In this document: piece after piece, positions 43,866-54,746 of the stretch
Layout of the letters: each line of letters begins with the position of its first letter
Position numbering within the stretch: position 1 is the stretch's first letter
DNA from: Lepas anatifera
Lineage: Eukaryota > Arthropoda > Thecostraca > Lepadidae
Length of the DNA: 64,000 nucleotides
Reading direction: 5' to 3'
Assembly: GCA_034440635.1 (NCBI GenBank)
Contig: JAOTON010000975.1
Location: 1,240,001-1,304,000, forward strand
Notes under the pieces: generated by a model
Databases searched by the model: none
Told to the model about the DNA's origin: nothing
What the model saw: the letters and a program-made list of their open reading frames with translations, nothing else
Translations under genes and position numbers: made by a program

Positions 43866-43891
43866 GCCAGGGTATCATATATGATACCCGG
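43866..43891. repeat. Subterminal palindrome, right copy
   Basis: A perfect palindrome with core GGGTATCATATATGATACCC, identical in its core to the left inner copy. Beyond it GTTTGTATGGTGAAGTCG recalls TCTGTATGGTGACGAAGTCG at 41208-41227, so the two subterminal regions share sequence. Confidence 0.85.
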
Positions 43892-44183
43892 CTTCCTGGT
43901 GCCCCTGTGACATAAATAACCAAACGGATCGGTTTGTATGGTGAAGTCGTTTTAGGGAGCATTCTCAATCGATTTCACGAAAATCTAAATCGAAAAAAGT
44001 TACGGCCGAAAACAGGTTAACTGAGTACATTAGCTTAATCTTTTAGATCATGTCATTCTGTGGTGAACAAAATTGCCGCCTTCTTTCCATTCAGTGACCT
44101 AGTACTGGTTTTAATTGTTTGACATGAGGCGTTGGATAGTACCCCACTGTAAAACATCCGCTTTGAATATCAAATGGAAATAT

Positions 44184-44301
44184 CATTGTTGGGCCTTAAC
44201 GACGCACCAACTGCCAGCGTTATACGGCGTCGCCAACTCTCACCCCGTTGAGAGGGTCTTAGGGGAATCAGATCGACTTATTCAAAGGCTATGCCGGAAC
44301 T
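44184..44301 (-). mobile_element. 5'-truncated type I SINE, minus strand
   Basis: Reads on the minus strand CTTTGAATAAGTCGATCTGA, CAACGGGGTGAGAGTTGGCG, ACGCCGTATAACGCTGGCAG and TGGTGCGTCGTTAAGGCCC. The tRNA head is missing beyond the region of the GCC junction, as in incomplete reverse transcription. Confidence 0.85.
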
Positions 44302-46225
44302 TAAATATAAAAAACATGCACAAAAGTGATTTCAGTTAAGAAAAGCCTGCAGGTAGGAAAGGGCAGTTATAGCCAATTTTCACCACTGTAGAAGATGAAC
44401 TACTGGAACTGTTAAATAAAAATGAGTAATGAAGGTGCCCGGCAACGCGAAAAGCTTCTTAGTAAAAACAATGACGATTAGGCCGAGAGGAGTGTCCCTG
44501 TCATGCCAAATAGTGTCATGTGAAATATTCAATCAGTTCAGGAAACAAAGTTCGAATGCTTACTTTTTTGTACTCCACGACTCAGTTTACGCTTTATTTG
44601 CTTCTTTGCACCAAAATTATTCATTGCTGGTTTTGGCACCGTCCACAAAGGTGTGAGCAAGAGAAAAGAGAGAGAGAGAAGAGAGAGAGAGAGAAGAGGA
44701 GAGAGATTTCCGCCGATTCTGGTGATTTTCTGTATCTTTTCCCAATTACTTGCAAATGTTGAACCCGATGAAGTATCCCGATGAAGTATAGGATGAAGTA
44801 TGAAGTATGAAGAATATATTTTTGCAAGTCATACATCTAGTTAAAACTCAGCAGGTGAGGCAACAATGGTGTCGGTAGCAAACATGACTTGAGAGATATT
44901 TCGCAAAAACGACTGCGGCCTTATACCTACCAATCACTATGGAACCGGCTGTACCTCATTGAAGGTGAGAATTTGATTCACTACACCAGTTTAATCCTAC
45001 CGGCCGTCACCTTCACCGGTTGTTGTTGTTTTTTTTTTTGCCCGCCGATATGGGTTGCCCCCTAACCTCCCCCCCCACCGGCTTAATCTGCCCATGGGTG
45101 GAAACAACCACTTTGGCCGTCAGTTCTCTGGAACTAGATAAAGTAAGCATGCAACCGAGCATCTTTGTCAAATACCATTAGTTTGTTCCTTTTAAAGGGG
45201 AGGGGGTAGCTCCATAAAAGGGTGTACACTAAATTAGTCATGTGATAGATCATTTCGAGAAACAACTTGCTGTATTACATTTGTCCAGTAATTTGCCGTT
45301 TGCGGAGAGGTGGGGAAAATCGCCGCTATCAGCCCCCTGCTACCCTCCAGGGTGGTCACGCGGTGTGAGATGACCTCGGTAACGTCACGTAACGCTCAAG
45401 TCTCGCTGCGCGGTCAAATATTGCTTGCCTGGACCTCTTTAAAACATTGTGCTTACACGTGCCTTTGGCAGTGGCGATTATAAGTGCACATAACTTTCTT
45501 CATTGACCAGTTTGAAACACGATATTTATTTTGTATATCGAGAAGAACATAAAGAAAAATTGATACTTGCCACTTGAGCTCTTGATAGTACGGTACTTTA
45601 GCCTCAAAGCGCTTCATTTGTATTCGTCTTCACTTGTCGCAAAAAAACAGTTTCAATCTTGTACAAAGCCATGGCCAAATACTACGCCGATTTGGCGTTA
45701 CGCAGGCTTGGAGATTTTTTTACCTGTAGCATAAGGGAAATTAAGCAAAACAAAATATTAGTCTTAGCAGCCATTTTTAAGCAAAAATATGGTCAAATCA
45801 ATTACTTTCAATAAATGTTTTCACTTAAACGCTACAGGTTGGAATCGCACCACGATTCCACATTCTATGTAACTGATGAACTTCCGTCACGTTGAATTGA
45901 CACCTGCATTGTTTTTGTCGTCGAACACGCCGTGTTTGCAGATCGTACGGTTTTTTCTTTGAAAACTTAAAAATAGGGGTACATTTCTGAAGTTCTTCAA
46001 TCACTTCAAAAGTTTTCAAGTTATTCTTTCCGTAGATGAGCTGGGATAACACAGCTTATGCAAGTAACTGGGACAACATTTTTAGTCTTCTCAGTGGTAA
46101 TTTCATACGGTGCTGATTATTGTACCTCAAGTTCTGATGAGAAAGGAGAGTATGCATTTTCTGTCGGACCATATAGATCAACGCTGAGTCAACCAACACA
46201 AATCAAACCAACCTTCTTTGCCATC
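44302..46225. other. Unassigned sequence
   Basis: No gene was established. A purine run (GAGA with GAAAAGAG) lies at 44660-44707. A short GAAGTAT repeat (GATGAAGTATCCC, GATGAAGTATAGGATGAAGTA) lies at about 44768-44815. A minus-strand 75-codon frame at 45825-46052 (MLSQLIYGKNNLKTFEVIEE, then a basic KPYDLQTRRVRRQKQ stretch) is protein-like but unrecognised. Confidence 0.4.
44660..44707. repeat. GA-rich simple repeat
   Basis: A run of GAGAGA with interspersed AAGAG. Purine-only strand of about 48 bases. Confidence 0.9.
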
Positions 46226-46229
46226 TTAA

Positions 46230-47076
46230 TACGTGCATTGACGGGTGGGGGCGGGTACCCGCCCCCCCCACCCTCGGGTTTTTCGGAGATGGCAAAAAAA
46301 CGGCGCGTAGCGCTGCCGTACTTGGCATCCTTTTTCTCATCATTTTTACAGCTTCTGTAAACATTTTAAGGTTAGAGCATCTCAGGTCAGGTCACCAGTA
46401 CCTACAGGTCAAGTGACCTAACCTCAAAAAAGTTAAAGATAGCATAAGTCGGAGCTAGGTGAACTTATCTGATTGAAACTTATATCACACAATGGACCCA
46501 CCACCGAGTTCTCTAAGATATGTTCCGGTATTTTTGATATCGATGACCTAAGGTCAGGTACGAGGCATGACCTCTCCATTGGAAATAAATGGGAAAAATG
46601 GTTTTTACTGAATAACTCAGTAACAGATGGTGATAGAGCGTTTATTTTAGCTGCATTAGACTCGCCTTGGCTTTGGTTCTAATGATCTGCATTGTATATG
46701 ATTTGACCCTGACCTGACCTCAGGTCAGATCAAATTCTTGATTTGACCTAGCAAGGTCAAATCATATATCATTCGACTCGGCCTGCTGCGAGGATTCATA
46801 TAGTTTAAGTCGTTTTGTTCTATCTTTACTTGTTCAGATGCAATGGCCGAAAAAAACTTAATTTACATGTTATCCCTATGACGGCATGTTTTGACCTCTC
46901 GTGACCTTAAATGTGACCTGACAAAAAATTGGTTCACATATTTTCGATGGAGAAGTGGATGGGCTACCCTACTCCGTTTACCGTTTTTCGCTACCTATTG
47001 TAGTTCTCGAGATCTTAAGGGGGCGGGTACCCGCCCCTCAAAGCAAAGGTGGCTCAGACCCCCGTCAATGCGCGTG
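46230..47076. mobile_element. TTAA-target transposon, CACGCG-ended subfamily (inverse of 34578-35406)
   Basis: TTAA at 46226-46229 precedes TACGTGCATTGACGGG. The inverse right end is CACGCGCATTGACGGGGG, followed by TTAA at 47077-47080. GGGCGGGTACCCGCCCC lies inside both ends, a palindrome of its own. Interior TGACCT/AGGTCA motifs include the everted pair TGACCTCAGGTCA at 46715-46727. No transposase was recognised. Confidence 0.88.
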
Positions 47077-47080
47077 TTAA

Positions 47081-47939
47081 GATGCGCAGTGGAGAGGGGT
47101 CTGGCGTCAACGCGCAGTGGAGGCGGAGGGGTCCTAAAGAGCCCCCTGAAATCTCGGAAACCAAAAGGGTTAGAAAAACGCCCCTTGAGGTGTGTGGGGC
47201 GATAGTAGTCTACCTTATGGTAAAGTTTCATTGACCCAGGTCAATATCTTCAATGCCAAATGAGGTCGTAAATGTCAAATATGTGCCGTGCTGGAGACCT
47301 GTTGGGAAATACCGTGACTATGCGGAGAAAAGCCGGAAATTCACTAAAAACAGGCTAAGATCCCAGACGATGTTCTCTGAAATGTTGATGTTAGGGCCAT
47401 TCAAGGTCAATGACCTATGATGTAACAATATGACATGTTCCTTATAATGTACAATATAAATGACACTACAGCAGGCTTTAGGTGGGAGATGAGGGGTTAA
47501 CCTTGAAAACGACCTTCGACCTTAACCTGTGGCCTTAACCATAAGGTCATAGCATGACATACGTCATACTGAATAATGCCATCTGACTGGAATACTGGGG
47601 TCAATGACAGTGACCTGTGACCTTTAACCTTTACCTTCATGTGGGTTGTCTTTGACATATAACCTGATTAAATGACGTTATTATGCCACTACTCAGTCAG
47701 TCTACAGCGCACGCGAACTGGCGCGACTGTGTGATTGTGACAGTCTCAAAATATAAGTCTGTTTTTGAAAGCCTATAAGTTAAAACATCATTGACCTATT
47801 TTCGGAATTCCTTCACTAATCTACGCGCTCATAAAGTCTCTCAAATGTGGCGCAGCAGTGTTTTCCGGTGGCGTGTGGGTCTCCGGCCACCTTGGAAAAA
47901 TAGGTGGAGGGCGCTTTATGACCCCCTCCACTGCGCGTG
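47081..47939. mobile_element. TTAA-target transposon abutting its neighbour, double-end subfamily
   Basis: It shares TTAA 47077-47080 with the element on its left. The left end is GATGCGCAGTGGAGAGGGG. The inverse right end CACGCGCAGTGGAGGGGGTC is followed by TTAA at 47940-47943. At the left the end motif occurs twice (GCGCAGTGGAGAGG and, 31 bases on, GCGCAGTGGAGGCGG). Interior AGGTCA and TGACCT motifs are frequent between 47230 and 47660. Confidence 0.82.
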
Positions 47940-47943
47940 TTAA

Positions 47944-50900
47944 TATAGCAGTGTCTGCTGGGTGTTTGCCAATGAAGACGTTTTCCTGGTCTTATCACTA
48001 TACATATTTCAATCATCCTGAATGATCACTTTTCCTTGACACAAACTTAATAATCCCATACCTGGCGTTCAACCTAGCTTGGTTTTTCGTCGCCGTCCGA
48101 AGCTCTCTCCAAGACTGAAACAGACCGTACGTCGAATCGGGACCGGTCTTCAGTGGTGAGATGTTGTGGTTAGATTAGTCACATGCAGTCGTTAGATACG
48201 TCACGGTGACGCTGCCTTTGCGTCATCGGTGACGCAGCCGCCTTCAGAGTAAAATATTTGTGCTAGCACGCTTGCCGAAAGGCTGCCGCCACTATAAAAT
48301 AATCGTAAAATCAATTGATGTTCACGGTAGGCTGCTCATCGTGTCTGGTGGTGTGAAAAATGAACTGCAGACGTATAAAGTAAGATCTCAGCCCAGGCTT
48401 GCAGAAGTGATATACGGTGACATGTTGAAAATTAAGAACATCGGAGAAAGTGGTAGAGGCAGGTTCAATCAGAGTCTGCGCCATCAGGATTGTATTCTAG
48501 ACAAAACCCGGGATTTCTCATTGGTGGGAAGCGATATTTCAGGGTGTATTTTGACTATTTTAGGGGAGTGTGGGCGTTGTGGCCATTTCGGGGGCGCTCG
48601 GGGTCCGTAGGGGAGCAAGTGCCCCCTTGTCCCCTGGATCCCAATATGAATCTCGATACGTACCGATTCAGGATCAGCAACAGCTGCCAGTTGACCGGTG
48701 CGTGTTCAGAGGGGGGCGCAATCCGGTCCAGCCCCAACAGAATATTGAACTGGCAATTCCCATGTGCTCTTTAACAATTTGAATGGAATAGCTCACTGTA
48801 AGGCCAAATGTATGTCCGTTTTTCTATTACTACGCATACTTATATCTCCACCGACTGTCATAGAAAGTTCTAGGAGCGTCCTATCTTAAGAACATAAAAT
48901 ATCCAGCAGATCCTTAGAACAAAGAAACTCAGCAGCAGAGCAGAGAAAATTCCTTGGGCAGATTTGACTATCGGGATATTTGTTACCTTTCAGGATTAAT
49001 GCTCCTTTTTGGCATAATTTCTGTTTAGGGTTGGTAAAAAGGCTCTGGCTGTCTTGGCTTCTAACGCTCGCTTCAAAAGGCCGTTCATGAATCAGGCTCC
49101 CTGTGACACGTTATCACTTAAAATGAATAATATTCCTCTGTATGCTTTACCATAAATCACGTCTGCTTTTTATAGGGCCGATAAACGTTAACATTCACTG
49201 AAACAAGCCGCGCCGATCTCCCTGCTGGTGAACATTCTACTCCCATCTGGTCTCTCCGCAAATGCTGGAACAAAATTTCTGTCCCAGTTACGAGGCTGTC
49301 GACGGAACAAATTAGAAAGACATCAGGAAAACCGGGTCAAGTCGAGTTTGAGGACACCAGAGGCCAGAGGAAGATGTATAGAAGCACAATAATGGAAACG
49401 GAAAGCTGTAGCACAAGGGCCAAAGTCTGGTATTGCCCGCGCTGTGTTAGAGCAAAATTTGATTGATTTCCAGATGTCCATGTGCAAGCTGCAGTGTTTC
49501 AAGTTGGTGATTTTAGGAGTGAGGGAATGCCCAGCCTTCCAAAACTTAGCGGTAGCTATAAAAATGATCAAGAATGGTGTACTTTAAAACACTTTGTTTG
49601 GTCTTTCTTTTTATGTGCTTTGAAAAAAGTGAGTGGAGACCTTTCTCTAGAGTATGCGCTTGGATGTTTCACCGCGTTCATGCAGGAACATTAGCAAATG
49701 CGGTCTGCCAAACTCATCTCAAGATGGTTGTCTTCATCACTCATAGCCTGGATCATCACATCTTCATCTACATCACACTCAGAGTTGTTTGCCGACGGCG
49801 CCACAACCCTGACAAATCGACCATTATGACTGATTTACATCGATTGCGGAGATTTATACTGAAAGAATGTCTAAAAGTGCTGCGGACGCAGCGGCAAAAT
49901 AAACAGATGAAATTTATCATTTGATTGCAGTTAATACCGTGCCCCAAGCTGGACGCAACTCTACGACGGGTTGGGCTGATATCCCGAGAATGAAAACGCC
50001 GTAGCTTTGATGGACGATTCCCAGCGGGCGTCTGGGCTTACAGACACAACATTTTAGCAGGAGAGAGACACTTCCCAGATTGTTACGCTTACACAGCACA
50101 AAGAACTTCTCAAAGAAGACGTTAATATTCCGGTGTTTCTGAAAATTCCAATATGCTGTGCCAAAAAGCGATCATACATCAAAAGGTGGGCAATAGAGTG
50201 TGCAGTGTTTGTAATTTCAGCATTACAGTGGAGTATATATCATACGGAGTTTAATCTTCTGCGAAAATACCGGAAGCGTTGAAAACGCGCGTGCCAGATT
50301 GGCAGTGGCTGAAATCTGAAAGTCTCTGACTTGTAACGTTCACCATTTTAAAACAATCGCTATAATAGACGTTTTGAAGCTTTTGAAATTTTGAGATAAC
50401 AGTTTTGTAGACCCTAATGATCTTATCATAGTATTTAATATAATAATTGATCGATTGGCAGAAGTTCCTTTGACGCCGCTTCAAACTCGTGACTTTGGGC
50501 TTTGAGGTCCGGTCCGCTTGACCTTGAGCAGCTCCTTAACCTGACCTGACCTAAAAAAAGCTGTCAGATGCGTGCAATTGAATAGGCATACTGTAAGTTG
50601 CGCTGCTCTGCGTCTCTTCCCTTCTCCGTTATTCAAGGAAAACCAGGAGTGGGGGGGAATTCTCCATCGGGGACTCGTGTTAAAAAGGGAAGAAATTACT
50701 GCAAGCTGATGTCAGGATTTGCGCGGAACTTTTTCTGTCGCAGTTCCGTGCCAAGCCTAATGTTTCTTTTAAAGATAATCCACACCGACGTTGTTCTCGC
50801 GACAAGAACCACAATAAAATTGAAATCCATGTTATAGCAAATAAAAAGGCTTCTGAAGGACTCGGCATACATAAAAAAGCGTCAAACGCTACCTTTTTCT

Positions 50901-51676
50901 ACGGGCTATCACTTTCAGCATGCACATCACTTTCAGTATGCAGGTAGATTAATCATAAGAATAGATGAGAGCAAACATACGAGCATATCCCTGCTCTCGA
51001 ACACTCTTGTCATGTTAAATGTTGCACGGAGACCATGGTAAGCAGTTGTATATCTACATATATATTAGGTATATAGTGATCCAGATCATATACAGATATC
51101 AATTTGATACAATTATTAAGATGTATCAAGGTGTCATTCGAAAAGTGTGACGGGTAAATGAATCGAATATGAAATTCCTACCTGCTCCGATCACGTACCA
51201 AACTACGAATGAAGCACCACTGAAAACTAGCAATAAATAGCCGAAGGCTCAAATTTTTGGCCCCGATCGATCTGTCAGCATAGTTTTGTCAGCGCCAGTC
51301 AGCGGGCAGCGTTGAGCCTTCGTCACAGGACTGCAGCCTGTCGCCAGCCACTGGTCCTTGAGGTTTTACGGGCTGATGGTCTGTTGTTGTGCTGCTGAAA
51401 AAAAACAGTAACAGCACGACAGTGGCAGCCTACTAGTTTGTGATTGGTAGATAAGTATTATGTTTCAGTTTCGTTTTGATAGAATATACTAGAAGCGATT
51501 GTGGCGCGGATGTTTCTTTTCTGGAGGAGAGGTTAGAGGGCCTGCTGACACATCCGTACTGACAGATCGAACGGTGCCTTTATTTCCATTCCTGGTATAG
51601 AAGGCCTTCGCGTTTTTCCCCTATTCTAACTGTTCCAATTAGCTTGTTCCGGGAACAAAATGGTATAGCTGTAACC
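47944..51676. other. Unassigned sequence, largest interval without a recognised element
   Basis: I could not recognise a gene, RNA or repeat. Frames of some interest are 48260-48610 (116 codons, plus), 49574-49924 (116 codons, plus) and 50251-50484 (77 codons, minus, MKRRQRNFCQSINYYIKYYD). None has a motif I know. The interval may hold old transposon remnants or exons of an unknown gene. Confidence 0.35.
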
Positions 51677-51809
51677 ACAGGCGGCGGAACTGGGAGGGAG
51701 GGGGGCACCGGGGAACGGTGCAACCCTTAAATCAGAATGGCGTTGACTGGAAAAAAGGTTGAAAAGTCAATGGTGTCCCCCCTTAAATTCGGATCTTCCG
51801 CCGTCACTG
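51677..51809. mobile_element. Probable short element with GGCGGCGGAA / TTCCGCCGTCACTG ends
   Basis: The left part CACAGGCGGCGGAACTGGG, followed by a G-run, and the right part GATCTTCCGCCGTCACTG are imperfect inverses of the GTGGCGGAT type. About 130 bases long, non-coding, no clear target duplication. Confidence 0.5.
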
Positions 51810-52419
51810 GCTATAACGCAGGCACTTCACCTTGTTGTACTGATGCAACCGGGGTTCAATGCATAGCTCCAACTGGCGTTTATAAAGCAATATTTCAAAA
51901 GTCGCAATACATGGATGTCGGCTCTATCCAATCATAATTAGGAACAATCGAGACGTGGAAGCTGAAGAACAAACTAAACCAATGCATCCACTATCATGCA
52001 CACTCATGGTGCAATAACTAGGTATTGGTGTCGAGAGGCCGAACTTAGTTGTGATGGAATCAGGGAAACCTATCAGGTCAAAATACCAACGTGAATATAG
52101 GAGGCACGTGTTTCAATGAGTTCAATGAGACATTTAGCATGCCTACAGGATGCTTTGCTCAGGTTTGCAATTCAATAGGACAAGTTCAGTTTCTGTGCTT
52201 GCCATTGGTCGATCCTATGCTGGGAAGAATTAGAAAAGCAAATTACTCATATTTATTCAATCGTTGCTAGAGAGACCATTGGAGGACGTTGCTGTGCCTG
52301 CGTGTATATTTGACTGATATTGATCCTTCAGCAATTGATTTCTTGTAACTCGTAAAATATGGCTCTGATCACACTAACTCTCACTCAAGCTTATGCACCG
52401 GGTCATACAATACGAAACT
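51810..52419. other. Unassigned sequence
   Basis: I see no recognisable gene, RNA or repeat here. Confidence 0.35.
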
Positions 52420-52625
52420 TTTGGCCACTTTTGGCTGGAAAACCTAGCAGGTGGGCTCCAAATCCAATGGGCGGGCGCCAATTTTCGCGCATCCTGAGAG
52501 GGGAGAGTGGAAAGCGACATTTCAGGGGGCGCCATCAACCATTCAGGGGACGCCGTGATCATTTCAGGGGGCGCCCCGAGGGTCGATCGGGGGGGGCACT
52601 TCCCCCTGCATTCGCCAATGATATT
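52420..52625 (+). mobile_element. GGCGCC-rich element, left copy of an inverted pair
   Basis: Contains CACTTTTGGCTGGAAAACC, GGGCGCCAATTTTCGCGC and three copies of the word TTTCAGGGGGCGCC or ATTCAGGGGACGCC at about 24-base spacing, then CGAGGGTCGATCGGGGGGG. It is collinear with 18888-19175 and inverse to 52725-52945. Confidence 0.7.
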
Positions 52626-52724
52626 TAAAGTAACCATGAAAAGTAGAAGAAGCCTTTGAGCACACATCTTAGCAAACCTCATTGCTGTTACATGGTACTG
52701 CACAGCCCATACACGGGTCGGGAG

Positions 52725-52945
52725 GGTGACAGATGCCCCCAATCGACCCCTGGCGCCCCCTGAAATGGTCACGGCGCCCCCTGATAGGTCGATGGCGCCC
52801 CCTGAAACGTTGCTTCCCACCCCCAAAGGATGCGAAATCGGCGCTCACCTCATATGTTTTGCCGGCCAAAATTGGTGCTCCCTGGTCCGGATGGCACTCC
52901 CCGGAAGGTGCCCCCGATTGGCAATCCTGGATCCGCCTATGGTGC
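52725..52945 (-). mobile_element. GGCGCC-rich element, right copy of an inverted pair
   Basis: Its plus strand shows TCGACCCCTGGCGCCCCCTG, then GGCGCCCCCTGATAGGTCG and GGCGCCCCCTGAAACG, GGATGCGAAATCGGCGC, TTTTGCCGGCCAAAATTGG and finally GGCAATCCTGGATCCGCC, the inverse of the GGATCCAGGATTGCC end at 18908. The copy retains the GGATCC end that the left copy lacks. Confidence 0.7.
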
Positions 52946-53895
52946 AGCCTTTTGCCTGCCTTCCATCTTAGCCGAGCGCTTCAAGTGAGCAATGCCATCT
53001 ATGAGCGAGCAATGACTAATGGAACTATCACTGTTCTGTGAACTTTGAGGCAATATTATGCGCCACGGACATCCGATGGGGCGCTGTTGTTACCGCCATT
53101 CGATGCAGAATTACCAGTTATTTGACTCCAACGCCAATTGGCCGTATACCACCAGCTGAAATATCAAGCCTTTAATGAATGAGATTTTACAAAATTCCAA
53201 ACTTTCAACGGCCGGGCGTGGGCAGAGCATTTTCAATTTCTGTTCTTTTTGACCCGATATTTGTAATCAGCGCCTCGAAATGCGCCTAAAAAACCGGCCA
53301 GCTTAGTGCATGCACTGTTACATTATTCACCAGGTAAGCACCAGCTGGGCTGGAGAACCCCTCCACCCTCTTTGGACAGGCCTTGAGCACTGGAACTGTT
53401 TTGTTGTTCTAAGCTTTGACCAGAACTTTAAACATGAGCTCCGATTCTGAGGATATGCAAAATAGTATCGAGAACCCCGTTGGATCCTAACTGCGGTTCC
53501 CTACGGCTCATGAAGAATACATTTTGACTGAACCAATGTGGCCTGTACTTTGTTTGCAGACCATATTCTGCAACACACGAGGGAAATCTCTCTGACTCTC
53601 GTAGACGTGTTCGATTCGCTTCTCATGAATCCAGCCTTTGTTTGTGAAAAGTTCATGTTCCGACTGCTGTTGGTAATAGCACCCAGAGCCGGCACTTTCA
53701 GACGTTACACCCGTAAAATCGTGTTTCGTGGTTGGAGTAGTTTGCATCCTCCAATAGAGTTCTGTAGATGCGGTGCATGGTCAACCACTTGTCTCCCATC
53801 ACGCTATGAGTACCTTCTCGTTCTGTGTAACCGAAACATGGCGCTCGCCAATCGATAATTAAAACCATGGCCAGGGTCATACGAATGTATAGTTC
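52946..53895. other. Unassigned sequence
   Basis: No recognised feature. A plus-strand frame of 106 codons at 53538-53858 and overlapping minus frames have no known motif. Confidence 0.35.
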
Positions 53896-53899
53896 TTAA

Positions 53900-54742
53900 C
53901 ACCCGCACTGGAGGGGGTCTGGCACTAACGCGCACTGGAGGGGGCCTGGTAGGCCCCCTAAGATCTCGGAAACTAAGAGGGTTAGAAAACGTCATTGGTA
54001 GGTGGGTGGGGGCTGTGGTGGTCTACATGATTACCAATTTTATTGACCTAGGTCAATATCTTCAAGGTCAAACGAGGTCGTAAAGGTCAAATACTGGCCA
54101 TGCTGGGATCGATTGGTAAATGCTGTGATTATGCAGGAAAATGGCGGGAATAAGCTAAAGGCGGACAAGGTTCATAGGAAGAGGTCTCAAAGAGGCTTCC
54201 CCACAACTTTTGGGTCAAGGTCATTCAAGGTATTGACCTTTAAGGTCCCATATGGTATACTACTTGTTATTTAACTTTGACTAACACTGTAGCCATTGTT
54301 TGGCGGGAAATGAGGATTGACCTTTCCCAATGACCTTTGACCTTGAATTTGACCTTGAACTTTGTATTGGGGTACCCTACCGATGACGTCATAGCATAAT
54401 ATATGTCAGACGGGGTAACGTCATTTGGCCGGACGCACAGTGGTCAGTGACCTTGAAAGTGCAGATATGACCTTGACCTGTGACCTTTGACCTTCACCTT
54501 GACTTTCATGTGAAGTGACCTTGACATATAGTCCGCTTATATGACGTTGTGACGTCACCACTCGGTCTTCATGAGCTAACTGGTCCGACCGCGCGTTTAC
54601 GGCGATCTCAAATGCGGTCTGACTTTGAAGCCTATAGTCAAATTTTCGGTCGTTTTAAAGTCTTATCGGCTATTAAATTTGTTAAATGTGGCCCGTTTCT
54701 TTTGGCTAAGCGGTTCTCCGGCCTCAAAGGTGGGGCCTCCTT
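53900..54742. mobile_element. TTAA-target transposon, double-end subfamily
   Basis: TTAA at 53896-53899 precedes CACCCGCACTGGAGGGGG. The same end motif returns as CGCGCACTGGAGGGGGCC 33 bases later. The right boundary is TTAA at 54743-54746, where the inverse end AAGGAGGCCCCACC is more diverged. The interior holds the palindrome TTGACCTAGGTCAA at 54043-54056 and many AGGTCA/TGACCT motifs up to 54530. No transposase. Confidence 0.72.
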
Positions 54743-54746
54743 TTAA

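Larger units (their letters stand above)
40994..44016 (+). mobile_element. Decayed piggyBac transposon with nested insertions
   Basis: The left end CCCGTTTCCGGCC follows TTTA (40990-40993). The inverse right end, CCTGTTTTCGGCC, is followed by TTAA (44017-44020), so one target copy has mutated. Inside are transposase pieces typical of piggyBac (next entries), palindromes GGGTATCATATATGATACCC at the subterminal regions, a short DNA element at 41529-41683 and a LINE at 41872-43081. It cannot be autonomous because the catalytic core is deleted. Confidence 0.8.
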
